A stretch of 64,000 nucleotides of DNA, from the NCBI GenBank assembly GCA_021787845.1, contig JAJYLH010000014.1, forward strand, positions 26,855 through 90,854, given 5' to 3'. A program made the position numbers and the translations under genes. The stretch is from Myxococcales bacterium. Lineage in GTDB: Bacteria; Myxococcota; Myxococcia; Myxococcales; JAJYLH01. Below, one piece after another: positions 17,103-24,828 of this stretch (its first letter is position 1; every line of letters begins with the position of its first letter). The notes under the pieces are model-generated. The model had not been told where the DNA came from. It worked only from the letters and a program-made list of their open reading frames with translations, and ran no database searches.

Positions 17103-17221
17103 GCCAGAAGCCCTCCGTCTCGGAACCGCCGTCGGCCGCGCAACATAGCCCGCGTGAAATCGTTCCGCCACCGCCGAAGCGGGGATCGCGCGGGTGCGAA
17201 CCGTCGCTATACTGGCCGGCC

Positions 17222-18043
17222 GTGGCCGAGCCTTCCGACAACGTGCCCGCCAAGACCCCGGCGGACGACGGCGAGGCGCTCAGGCGGCAGGTGGCGGCGC
17301 TCCTCGCCGAGAACGAGGAGCTCAAGCAGGAGGCGCGCTCGCGCGGCGACTTCCTGCAGAACCTCGCGCACGAGCTGGCGACTCCGCTGACGCCGCTCGT
17401 CGGCTACTTGAAGCTGTTGAAGAGCGGACGGCTGGGCCCGCTCGCGGAGCAGCAGCAGAAGGTGATCGAGGCGATGGTCGGCGCGACCGACCGCATCGAA
17501 CGGTCGCTCGACAACCTGGTCGACCTGGCGGCGATGGAAACGGGGCAGTACCGCCTGCACTCGACGCAGCTCGACCTTTCCCAGCTCGTGCAGGAGATCG
17601 CGCAGGAATCTCTGGCGAAGGCGCGGGAGAAGCACGTGCGGGTGGAGCTCGTGAAGCCGGAGCGCCTGGAGCTGCCGGGCGACGTGCGCAAGCTCCGGCA
17701 GGCGATTTCCGCGGTCCTGGACAACGCCATCCGGTTTTCGCCGCATGGCGGGCACGTGCTCGTCACCGCCGAAGAGCGCGACGAGCGGGCGTTGGTCTGC
17801 GTTTTCGACCAGGGGCCCGGCATCCCGCCCGAGGACCTGAACAACCTGCTCCTCGCCCGCGGCGACCACCACGCGCCGGGCAGCGCCGGTCTCGGTCTGC
17901 CGGTCGCGCGGCAAATCATCGAGGCGCACGGCGGCCACCTGACCCTCGAGAGCCCTCCCAAGGAGCAGCCTCTGATGCGGGAGCTGTTCTCCGGGACCCG
18001 GGTCTCGTTGGCGTTGCCGCTGGGCGCGCCGGCACGCGGATAA
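17222..18043 (+). CDS. Soluble orphan sensor histidine kinase
   Basis: 273 residues, GTG start. A short N-terminal coiled coil (~15-40) leads into a HisKA domain with the H-box LAHELATPLTPL (phosphorylatable His ~46), then an HATPase domain with the N-box VLDNAIRFSP, the G1 box DQGPGIP and AGLGLPVARQIIEAHGG. There is no transmembrane segment, PAS/GAF input domain or adjacent response regulator, so the signal and partner are unknown. This compact, input-poor architecture is common in myxobacteria. Confidence 0.85.
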   Translation: MAEPSDNVPAKTPADDGEALRRQVAALLAENEELKQEARSRGDFLQNLAHELATPLTPLVGYLKLLKSGRLGPLAEQQQKVIEAMVGATDRIERSLDNLVDLAAMETGQYRLHSTQLDLSQLVQEIAQESLAKAREKHVRVELVKPERLELPGDVRKLRQAISAVLDNAIRFSPHGGHVLVTAEERDERALVCVFDQGPGIPPEDLNNLLLARGDHHAPGSAGLGLPVARQIIEAHGGHLTLESPPKEQPLMRELFSGTRVSLALPLGAPARG

Positions 18044-18227
18044 GACCACCTGGCCGGCCGGCCACCACGAGGCATGAAAACGACTCCGAGCGCGGCCTGC
18101 CCGCCCGCACCCCGTTCGACGTGGGAAGGCCGGGCGCGGGCGCGACGTTGGGAAAGGGAGCGAATCTGCCTGGGCTCTCGTCGATCGATTTCCATTCGAG
18201 CGCGCCCTCCGGCGCCGAAAGAGGAGC

Positions 18228-19406
18228 ATGAGCCACATTCTCGACAGCGTGTCCTTCGGGGCGATCGTCCAGGTGCGCGATCGGCTGCTCGAGCAGCAGG
18301 CGGCAGGCCGCAGGATCTTCCGGCTGGAGAGCGGCGACCCGTCGTTCGACACGCCGCCCCACGTGAGGGAAGCGACAGCGCTAGCGCTCGCCAAGGGCCA
18401 CACCCACTACACCGCGTCGACGGGTATCCAGCCCTTGCGCGAGGCGATCGTGCTCAAGGTCCGGCGCGACAACCGCCTCCCCATCGACCGCGCCGACCAG
18501 GCCATCGTCACCAACGGCGCCATGCACGGGCTCTACCTGACGTTCCGGGCGCTCTTGGACCCGGGCGACGAGGTGGTGCTGCCCGACCCGATGTGGACGG
18601 AAATCGCCGAGAACGTCCGGCTCGCCGGCGGGGTCCCGGTGCGCTGTCCGCTGGATTTCGACGCGCCCGTGCCCTACAGCGCCGCTGCCATCGAGCGGCA
18701 CCTCTCGCCCCGGACGAAAGCGGTCTTCCTCAACACGCCGCACAACCCGACCGGGGCGGTGATTCCGAAAGAGGAGCTCGAGCGCGTCGTCGAACTGGCG
18801 GCGCGACGAGACCTACGGATCGTCAGCGACGAGGCCTACGAGCACGTGATCTTCGATGGCCGCGAGCACGTCTCCATCGGCTCCCTGCCCGGCGCCGAGG
18901 AGCGGACGATCACGCTCTTCTCGACCTCGAAGAGCTACGCGATGAGCGGGCTGCGCGTCGGCTACATCGTCAGCCGCGACGCGCACTTCCTCGAGCGGGT
19001 GAAGAAGCTCCTGCGCTGCACGACGAACGGCGTCAACTCGATCAGCCAGCACGGCGCGACGGCGGCGCTGACCGGCCCGCAGGAGGCGACGAAAGCGATG
19101 CGCGACGAGTACCAGGCCCGGCGCGACATGCTCTTGCGCGGCCTCGCCGGGCTGACCGTGCTCCATCCCGTCGTGCCGCAGGGCTCGTTCTTCCTCTGGG
19201 CGCGCATCGACCCGTCCTGGCGCGGCTACCAGGGCGCGAGCGACGACTGGGCGATGACCAACTACCTCATCGACCGGGGCGGGGTCGGCTCGTCCCCCGG
19301 CACCGCTTTCGGTCCCTCCGGCGAACGGTGCGTGCGCTTCGCTTTCTCCTGCGACAGCCGCCAGGTCGAGGGAGCGGTGGACGTGGTGCGCGGCTTGCTC
19401 TCCTAG
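18228..19406 (+). CDS. PLP-dependent class I/II aminotransferase
   Basis: 392 residues, ATG with AGAGGAG upstream. Fold-type I features: ESGDPSFDTPPH, HYTASTGIQPLREAI, NTPHNPTGAVI, the PLP-contacting SDEAYEHVIFDG, and the Schiff-base lysine in STSKSYAMSGLRVGY. The gene lies 18 bp before an omega-amidase-type nitrilase, a pairing known for glutamine transaminases (transamination of Gln gives 2-oxoglutaramate, which the amidase hydrolyses). This suggests a glutamine-dependent aminotransferase, possibly for keto-methionine salvage. Aspartate aminotransferase is an alternative. Confidence 0.88.
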   Translation: MSHILDSVSFGAIVQVRDRLLEQQAAGRRIFRLESGDPSFDTPPHVREATALALAKGHTHYTASTGIQPLREAIVLKVRRDNRLPIDRADQAIVTNGAMHGLYLTFRALLDPGDEVVLPDPMWTEIAENVRLAGGVPVRCPLDFDAPVPYSAAAIERHLSPRTKAVFLNTPHNPTGAVIPKEELERVVELAARRDLRIVSDEAYEHVIFDGREHVSIGSLPGAEERTITLFSTSKSYAMSGLRVGYIVSRDAHFLERVKKLLRCTTNGVNSISQHGATAALTGPQEATKAMRDEYQARRDMLLRGLAGLTVLHPVVPQGSFFLWARIDPSWRGYQGASDDWAMTNYLIDRGGVGSSPGTAFGPSGERCVRFAFSCDSRQVEGAVDVVRGLLS

Positions 19407-19424
19407 AGCGCCGCCGAGGTCCAG

Positions 19425-20213
19425 ATGCCCAAGCTGTCGGTCGCGCTGGTGCAGCAGGACACCGCTTGGCACGACCCGAGGACCAACCTCGCGCGTGCGC
19501 GGGAGGCGGCAGCGCAGGCGGCGAGCGGCGGCGCTCAGGTGGTCGCGTTCTGCGAGCTCTTCACGACGGGCTTCACCATGAGCCCCGAGCCGTTCGCCGA
19601 GCCGATTCCGGGGCCGACGACCGACGCGATGGCGAAAGTCGTGAAGGAGCTGGGGGTCTGGATTGTCGCGAGCGGCGTCGAGTGGCACGCGCCTTTGCCC
19701 CGCAACGCTGCCTTCGCGATTCGCCCCGACGGAACCCTCGCCGCGACCTACCGGAAGATCCATCCGTTCTCGTTCGGCGACGAGAACCGGCACTATTCCG
19801 GCGGCGACGACTGCCCGGTGTTCGAGCTCGACGGCGTCCGGGCTGGGCTCCAGATCTGCTACGACCTGCGGTTTCCCGAGACCTTTCGCCGCCTTTCCCA
19901 GCGCGGCGCCGAGCTCGTCTTCGTACCGGCGAACTGGCCCGCGCGCCGCGCGACGCACTGGTTGACCCTCCTCGCCGCCCGCGCCATCGAGAACCAGATG
20001 ATCGTCTGCGGGATCAACCGCGTCGGGCACGACCCGACCGTCGAATATCCCGGGCTCTCCGCCATTCACGACGCGAGGGGAGAAGCGCTCTCGAGGGGCG
20101 ACGGCCGGCCGGGGCTCGTCCTGGCCACCGTCGACCTCGACGACCTGCGCGCCTGGCGCCAAGAGTTTCCCGCGCTCAAGGACCGCCGGCCGGAGGTCTA
20201 CGCGACGCTTTAG
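19425..20213 (+). CDS. Nitrilase-superfamily omega-amidase (YafV/Nit2 type)
   Basis: 262 residues. The Glu-Lys-Cys triad is intact: FCELFTTGF, YRKIHPFSFGDE and QICYDLRFPE. The blocks VPANWPARRATHWLTLLAAR and IENQMIVCGINRVG are typical of the YafV/Nit2 branch, which hydrolyses 2-oxoglutaramate and 2-oxosuccinamate. It is probably co-transcribed with the aminotransferase 18 bp upstream, consistent with a coupled transamination/deamidation pathway in the cytosol. Confidence 0.87.
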   Translation: MPKLSVALVQQDTAWHDPRTNLARAREAAAQAASGGAQVVAFCELFTTGFTMSPEPFAEPIPGPTTDAMAKVVKELGVWIVASGVEWHAPLPRNAAFAIRPDGTLAATYRKIHPFSFGDENRHYSGGDDCPVFELDGVRAGLQICYDLRFPETFRRLSQRGAELVFVPANWPARRATHWLTLLAARAIENQMIVCGINRVGHDPTVEYPGLSAIHDARGEALSRGDGRPGLVLATVDLDDLRAWRQEFPALKDRRPEVYATL

Positions 20214-20334
20214 GTGAGCCGCTACCGCTGTGGCTCCGCGGTCCCGGTACGAGGGAACCGGGCGACGGGATGCTCTCGAGCCGGCCTGCTCGAGCGACGC
20301 GGTGGCTGCAGCGGACCTCCGGTTGGCCGCCGGC

Positions 20335-20556
20335 ACGGAATTCCCTGATCTACTAGGCCGCGAAAGGCCCGCGCCGCGCGCAGATTCTCGACGCCACGTA
20401 GCACGACTTCGTGGCACGGGCGTCCCCGCTGTGAGCGCTTGGGGACCTGCCATGCCAGCGGGTCCGACTGGGCTTTCACGGGCGAGGACGCCCGTGCCAC
20501 GATTCCGATCGTCTCCAAAGTCGAGCTTGGGTTGCGGGCGTCGGCCCGCGCTGAGC
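20335..20556. repeat. ~220-bp intergenic repeat, copy 2
   Basis: It matches 12770-12990 over essentially its whole length with scattered substitutions and a few small indels. Together with the inverted core copy at about 20698-20718 it forms a ~380-bp segment with inverted ends, a MITE-like geometry. Confidence 0.85.
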
Positions 20557-20697
20557 AGAGTTCGCGCCCTTCGACTGCGCGTAGCGCGGGGCTGACGCCC
20601 GCAACCCAATCGCACGAGCCACGACCAGCAGTGCCCGCCCTCTGGCCGGGCACGACGACGCCGGGCCAGAGCGCCGGCACTACTATCGCGACGCTGT

Positions 20698-20735
20698 GCG
20701 TCGAGAATCTGCGCGCGCCGGCAATATTCTCGGGG
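20698..20735. repeat. Inverted partial copy of the ~220-bp repeat end
   Basis: CGTCGAGAATCTGCGCGCG is the reverse complement of the core CGCGCGCAGATTCTCGACG found at ~20375 and, with one change, at ~12817. Confidence 0.7.
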
Positions 20736-20879
20736 TTGGTCGCTCATGGCGAGCGGTTCTGGCCCATGCTCTGCGCCTGCATCTGGCTACACCCCCTTAG
20801 AAACGGAGCCGCCCCCTTATCGCTGTCGCGGGGCTGCGCGAAGGCACCGTCCGAACACGGATTCGCCGGCCCAAGCGCC

Positions 20880-22703
20880 TCACGCAGGTGCCACGAGCGC
20901 TTGCGTCGCTGGCGCTTCCCTGAACTGCTTGCGGACCAGCTCGGCGTAGAGTCCGCCCGCCTCGAGCAGCTCGTCGTGGGCGCCCTGCTCGACCAGCCGC
21001 CCGTGGTCGATCACCAGAATCACGTCCGCGTGGCGGATGGTGCTCAGCCGGTGGGCGATGACCAAGCTCGTCCGGCCCGCGAGGAGCGTCGCCAGCGCCT
21101 CCTGAATCAACGCCTCGGTCCTGGTGTCGACGTTGGAGGTCGCCTCGTCGAGAATCAGGATGCGGGGGTCCGCGAGCACCGCCCGGGCGAAGGCGACGAG
21201 CTGCCGCTGCCCGTGGCTCAGGGTGCCGCCCGCCTCCCCGATGACCGTGTCGTAGCCCCGGGCGAGCCCGGCGATGAACCCGTGGATCCCCACCGTCCGC
21301 GCCGCCGCCTCGACCTCGTCGCGGGTCGCCCCCGGCTGCCCGTAGGCGATGTTGTCCGCCAGCGTTCCTGCAAAGAGGAAGGGCTCCTGGGGTACGATGG
21401 CGAGCTGCCGGCGCAGGCTCTCCCTTTGGACTCCCCTGACGTCCCGGCCGTCGAGACGGACCGCGCCGGAGGCGACGTCGTAGAACCGCGGAATCAGGCT
21501 GGCGATGGTGGTCTTTCCGGCACCGGTTCTGCCGACCACCGCCACCAACTTTCCCGGCGCGAGGTCGAAGCTCAGGTCCCGCAGGACCGGACGCCCCTCG
21601 TCGTAGGCGAAGACCACGTGGTCGAACGTGATGCGCCCGGCGACGCTGCCGAGCTCAACGGCACCGCTCTCGTCCAGCGGCTCGGGCGTCTCGTCGAGGA
21701 TGGCGTAGATGCGCTCGCTGCCGGCGAAAGCGGACTGCATCAGGGTGTAGATGCTCGCCGCGATCTGCACCGGCCGGAAGAACTCCTGCACGTAGATGAG
21801 GAACGCCACCAAGAGGCCGATGCTGAGCTGCCGATTCCAGGCGAGCCAGCCGCCGTAGCCGATGACCAGTGCGGTCGCCAGGGTCGAGAGCACGTCCAGG
21901 GCCGGCGAGAAAGCGCTCGTGATGCCGACCGCGGCGACGTTCGCGTCCCGGTTGGCGGCGTTTCGAGCCCGGAAGCGCTCCAGGTTCAGGTCGGTCCGGT
22001 TGAAGGCGCGCGCCTCGCGGATGCCGACGATGCCCTCCTGCAGGTCGGCGGTCACCTCGCCCACCGTCTCGCGGGTCTTGCGGAAGGCGGTCCGGGCGCG
22101 CGCCGCGAAGACCGCGGTCGTCAGGAGCATCACCGGCACCAGGGTGAAGCAGACGAGGGCGAGCCGCGCGTTCAAGAGGAGCATCGCGAGGAGGATGCCG
22201 GCGAGGCTGAAGACCGCGCCGACGAGCTGGCTCAGGCCCTGCGAGAGGAACTGGTTCAGCGTCCCCACGTCGCTGACGACGCGGCTCATCAGGTCGCCGA
22301 CCGGATGGCGGTCGAAATAGCCGAGCGGCAGCCGCTGCATCTGCTCGAAGAGCTTCTGGCGCAATCCGGCGAGCATTCGCTGCCCGGAACCGCTGATGGA
22401 GAGCGTCTGTGCCTGCTGGGCCAGCGAGCGAACGGCGTAGATGGCGAAGAGGGCCAGCATCGACCAGCCGAGGCCCGTCAGGCTCCGGTGGCCAACGATG
22501 TCGCGATCGATCGCCCGGCTGATGACCCACGGCGCGACGCCCTGCGCGACCGAAGTGACGACCACGAGGGCGAGCCCCACCGCAATCGCCCTGCGAAAGG
22601 GCTTCAGCTCACCGACGAGCCGGCGCAGCACCCGCCCGCGGTCCTGCGGCTGCTCCTCGATCATCGCCGCCATCGCCTGGATGCTGCCCGGCCGCCGGCT
22701 CAT
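20880..22703 (-). CDS. ABC exporter half-transporter, subunit with consensus Walker B Glu
   Basis: 607 residues: an N-terminal six-helix exporter membrane domain (~30-330) and a C-terminal ATPase domain. Walker A is GRTGAGKTT, Walker B ends ILDEATSNVD with the catalytic Glu, and the H-loop is IAHRLST. The signature motif is LSHGQRQ rather than LSGGQ. It overlaps the upstream partner by 4 bp (ATGA). The complementary defects of the two subunits indicate a heterodimeric exporter with one full ATP site. Substrate unknown; such pairs are often multidrug or lipid exporters. Confidence 0.9.
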   Translation of the reverse strand: MSRRPGSIQAMAAMIEEQPQDRGRVLRRLVGELKPFRRAIAVGLALVVVTSVAQGVAPWVISRAIDRDIVGHRSLTGLGWSMLALFAIYAVRSLAQQAQTLSISGSGQRMLAGLRQKLFEQMQRLPLGYFDRHPVGDLMSRVVSDVGTLNQFLSQGLSQLVGAVFSLAGILLAMLLLNARLALVCFTLVPVMLLTTAVFAARARTAFRKTRETVGEVTADLQEGIVGIREARAFNRTDLNLERFRARNAANRDANVAAVGITSAFSPALDVLSTLATALVIGYGGWLAWNRQLSIGLLVAFLIYVQEFFRPVQIAASIYTLMQSAFAGSERIYAILDETPEPLDESGAVELGSVAGRITFDHVVFAYDEGRPVLRDLSFDLAPGKLVAVVGRTGAGKTTIASLIPRFYDVASGAVRLDGRDVRGVQRESLRRQLAIVPQEPFLFAGTLADNIAYGQPGATRDEVEAAARTVGIHGFIAGLARGYDTVIGEAGGTLSHGQRQLVAFARAVLADPRILILDEATSNVDTRTEALIQEALATLLAGRTSLVIAHRLSTIRHADVILVIDHGRLVEQGAHDELLEAGGLYAELVRKQFREAPATQALVAPA

Positions 22704-24484
22704 GCCGCGTTCTTCTTCGTTCCCGACCGGAGCTGGGAGCTCAGGATCTCGTGGTACAGCTCGCTCGTCGCCAAGAGCTCCTCGTGCCGTCCCTGGGCGG
22801 CGATCCGGCCGTCGTCGAGGACCAGAATCAGGTCCGCGTCCCGAACCGTGCTGATGCGCTGCGCGATGACGAAAGCGGTGCAGCTCATCGTCTTGACCAG
22901 CCGGTCGAGCGCCGCCTGCAGGGCCGCCTCGGTCTGGGCGTCGACCGCCGAGGTGCTGTCGTCGAGAATCAACAGCCTCGGCCTCGTCAGGAGCGCTCTC
23001 GCAATGGCGATGCGCTGCCGCTGGCCGCCGGAGAGCCCGACCCCGCGCTCGCCGACGACGGTGTCGTACCCCTGGGGGAGCCCCTCGATGAAGCTCGCCG
23101 CTTGCGCCGCCCGGGCCGCCTCCCGCACCTCGTCGAGGGTCGCGGCCGGCCGCCCGTACGCGATGTTGTCTCGCACCGTGCCCGAGAAGAGCAGCGCCTC
23201 CTGCAGGACCACCCCGATCTGCCCGCGCAGGCTCGCCTGGGTCACCTGGCGCACGTCGAAGCCGTCGAGGCGGACCGCGCCGCCGGTCACGTCGTAGAAG
23301 CGCGGGATGAGGTTGGTGATGGTGCTCTTCCCCGACCCGGTGGTGCCCAGGAGCGCTACCGTCTGGCCCGGAGCGGCGGTGAAGCTCACCCCGCGCAGGA
23401 TTTCTTTTTCCGCGCCGGCGTAGCGGAAGCGAACGTCGTCGAACTCGACCCGGCCTTGCAGCGGCGGCAGGGGCACCGCGTCGGGCGCGTCGGTCAGCTC
23501 GATCGGCGTGTCCAAGAGCTCGAAGACGCGCACGCCCGACACACCCGCCCGGGAAATCAAGGACGCGATGAAGCCGAGCGTCATCACCGGCATCAGGAGG
23601 AACGCGAGGTAGCTGTTGAACGCCAACAGCTCGCCCAGCGTCAGGTGCTGGTGGAGAATCTCGTAGCCGCCGAAGCCGACCACCGCGAGGGTCCCGAGGT
23701 TCGCGAAGAAGTTGACGTACGGGAAGTTGCGCGAGATCGCCGTCACCAGGTGCAGGTTCAGCCCGAGCAGCTCCTCGTTCTCGCGCCCGTAGCGGGCCGC
23801 TTCCCGGGCCTCGCCTCGAAAGGCACGCACCACTTTCAATCCTTGCAAATCTTCCTGCAATACCGAGAAGAGCTTCGACAGCGTCGCTTGCACCCGCATG
23901 AACAGCGGGCCCACGCGGGCGACGAAGGCGCGGATGAGCAGGTAGATCGGCGCGATGGCGACGAGGGCCACCACCGCGAGCGGCGGGTTGAGGAGCACGA
24001 GCAGGGCGGCAGCGCCGACGAGCATCACGATCGCCGCCACGAGCTGGATGACCCCCGTGCCGACGAACATCCGCACCTGCTCGACGTCGTTCGTCAGGCG
24101 GGTCAGGAGCTGGCCGGTCTGCGCCTGGTCGTAGTAGCTGAACGACAGCCTCTGGATGCGCTCGTACAACGCGCCGCGCAGGTCGAAAGCGACGCCCTGC
24201 GACGCCTTCTCGGCCAGGTACCCGCGCAGGAAGTTCAAGAGGCCGCGCGCGATGGCGATGGCGACGAGCCCGCCGACCGCGACGAGGACCACGTGGAACC
24301 GCCGCTTCCCGAGACCGCCGTCGATCGCCAGCCGGATCATCTGCGGCGCTGCCAGGCTCGCCGCGGAAGCCAGGACCAACGCCGCGACGGCGCCGAAAGC
24401 ATCTGCCCGGTAGCGCTTCAGGTAACCGAGAGCACGCCAGAGCGCCTTGCCGCCGCCTGGCACCCCTCCTGGCTTGCGAGCCAT
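22700..24484 (-). CDS. ABC exporter half-transporter, subunit with degenerate catalytic residues
   Basis: 594 residues with an exporter membrane domain (~20-320) and an ATPase domain. Walker A GTTGSGKST and signature LSGGQRQRIA are intact, but Walker B reads LLILDDSTSAVD (Asp in place of the catalytic Glu) and the switch is VIAQRIST (Gln in place of His). These are the classic changes of the degenerate site in heterodimeric exporters such as the BmrC/BmrD and TM287/288 types. It is the first gene of the pair and is translationally coupled to the second. Confidence 0.9.
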   Translation of the reverse strand: MARKPGGVPGGGKALWRALGYLKRYRADAFGAVAALVLASAASLAAPQMIRLAIDGGLGKRRFHVVLVAVGGLVAIAIARGLLNFLRGYLAEKASQGVAFDLRGALYERIQRLSFSYYDQAQTGQLLTRLTNDVEQVRMFVGTGVIQLVAAIVMLVGAAALLVLLNPPLAVVALVAIAPIYLLIRAFVARVGPLFMRVQATLSKLFSVLQEDLQGLKVVRAFRGEAREAARYGRENEELLGLNLHLVTAISRNFPYVNFFANLGTLAVVGFGGYEILHQHLTLGELLAFNSYLAFLLMPVMTLGFIASLISRAGVSGVRVFELLDTPIELTDAPDAVPLPPLQGRVEFDDVRFRYAGAEKEILRGVSFTAAPGQTVALLGTTGSGKSTITNLIPRFYDVTGGAVRLDGFDVRQVTQASLRGQIGVVLQEALLFSGTVRDNIAYGRPAATLDEVREAARAAQAASFIEGLPQGYDTVVGERGVGLSGGQRQRIAIARALLTRPRLLILDDSTSAVDAQTEAALQAALDRLVKTMSCTAFVIAQRISTVRDADLILVLDDGRIAAQGRHEELLATSELYHEILSSQLRSGTKKNAA

Positions 24485-24828
24485 TGCGCCTCTCGTCCCC
24501 TTCGTCCCGCGGCGAAAGCGCGGGGGCGAGAGCCTAACAGCGGGTTCGCTCGAGCGCTCGCGCGTCGTCCGTCGGCGACCGACGACGAGCGTCCCCGCGA
24601 CCCGTTCGCGTCCGGAGGGAGAGCCAGGCCCGGTCGTCCGGCTCCGGTGGTTTGATCGGCGCCTATCCGGTTCACACCACCCGCCACGGCTTCGGCGCGT
24701 CAGTGCTCCGATTCGGAATCCTGTGGCACCGGCGTCCCGCCCGCGAAATCAGCCCGGCTTCCACCGGTAAAGAACGCCTCCGCCACGGATCCGGAGTGTG
24801 TCGACCGGGGTGGGCCTGGTTCGGAGCT
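24485..24828. other. Intergenic region upstream of the ABC exporter
   Basis: 344 bp between the TPR gene stop and the ABC operon start, all reading leftward. I see no gene. It presumably carries the exporter promoter; no convincing -35/-10 pair was found by eye. Confidence 0.4.

Larger units (their letters stand above)
20214..20879. other. Repeat-filled gap between convergent genes
   Basis: No supported gene. It contains ~220-bp repeat copy 2, a GTGCCCGCCCTCTGGCCGGGCAC-type palindromic stretch near 20630, and a reverse-orientation copy of the repeat's CGCGCAGATTCTCGACG core near 20698. It separates the rightward amidase from the leftward ABC exporter. Confidence 0.6.
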
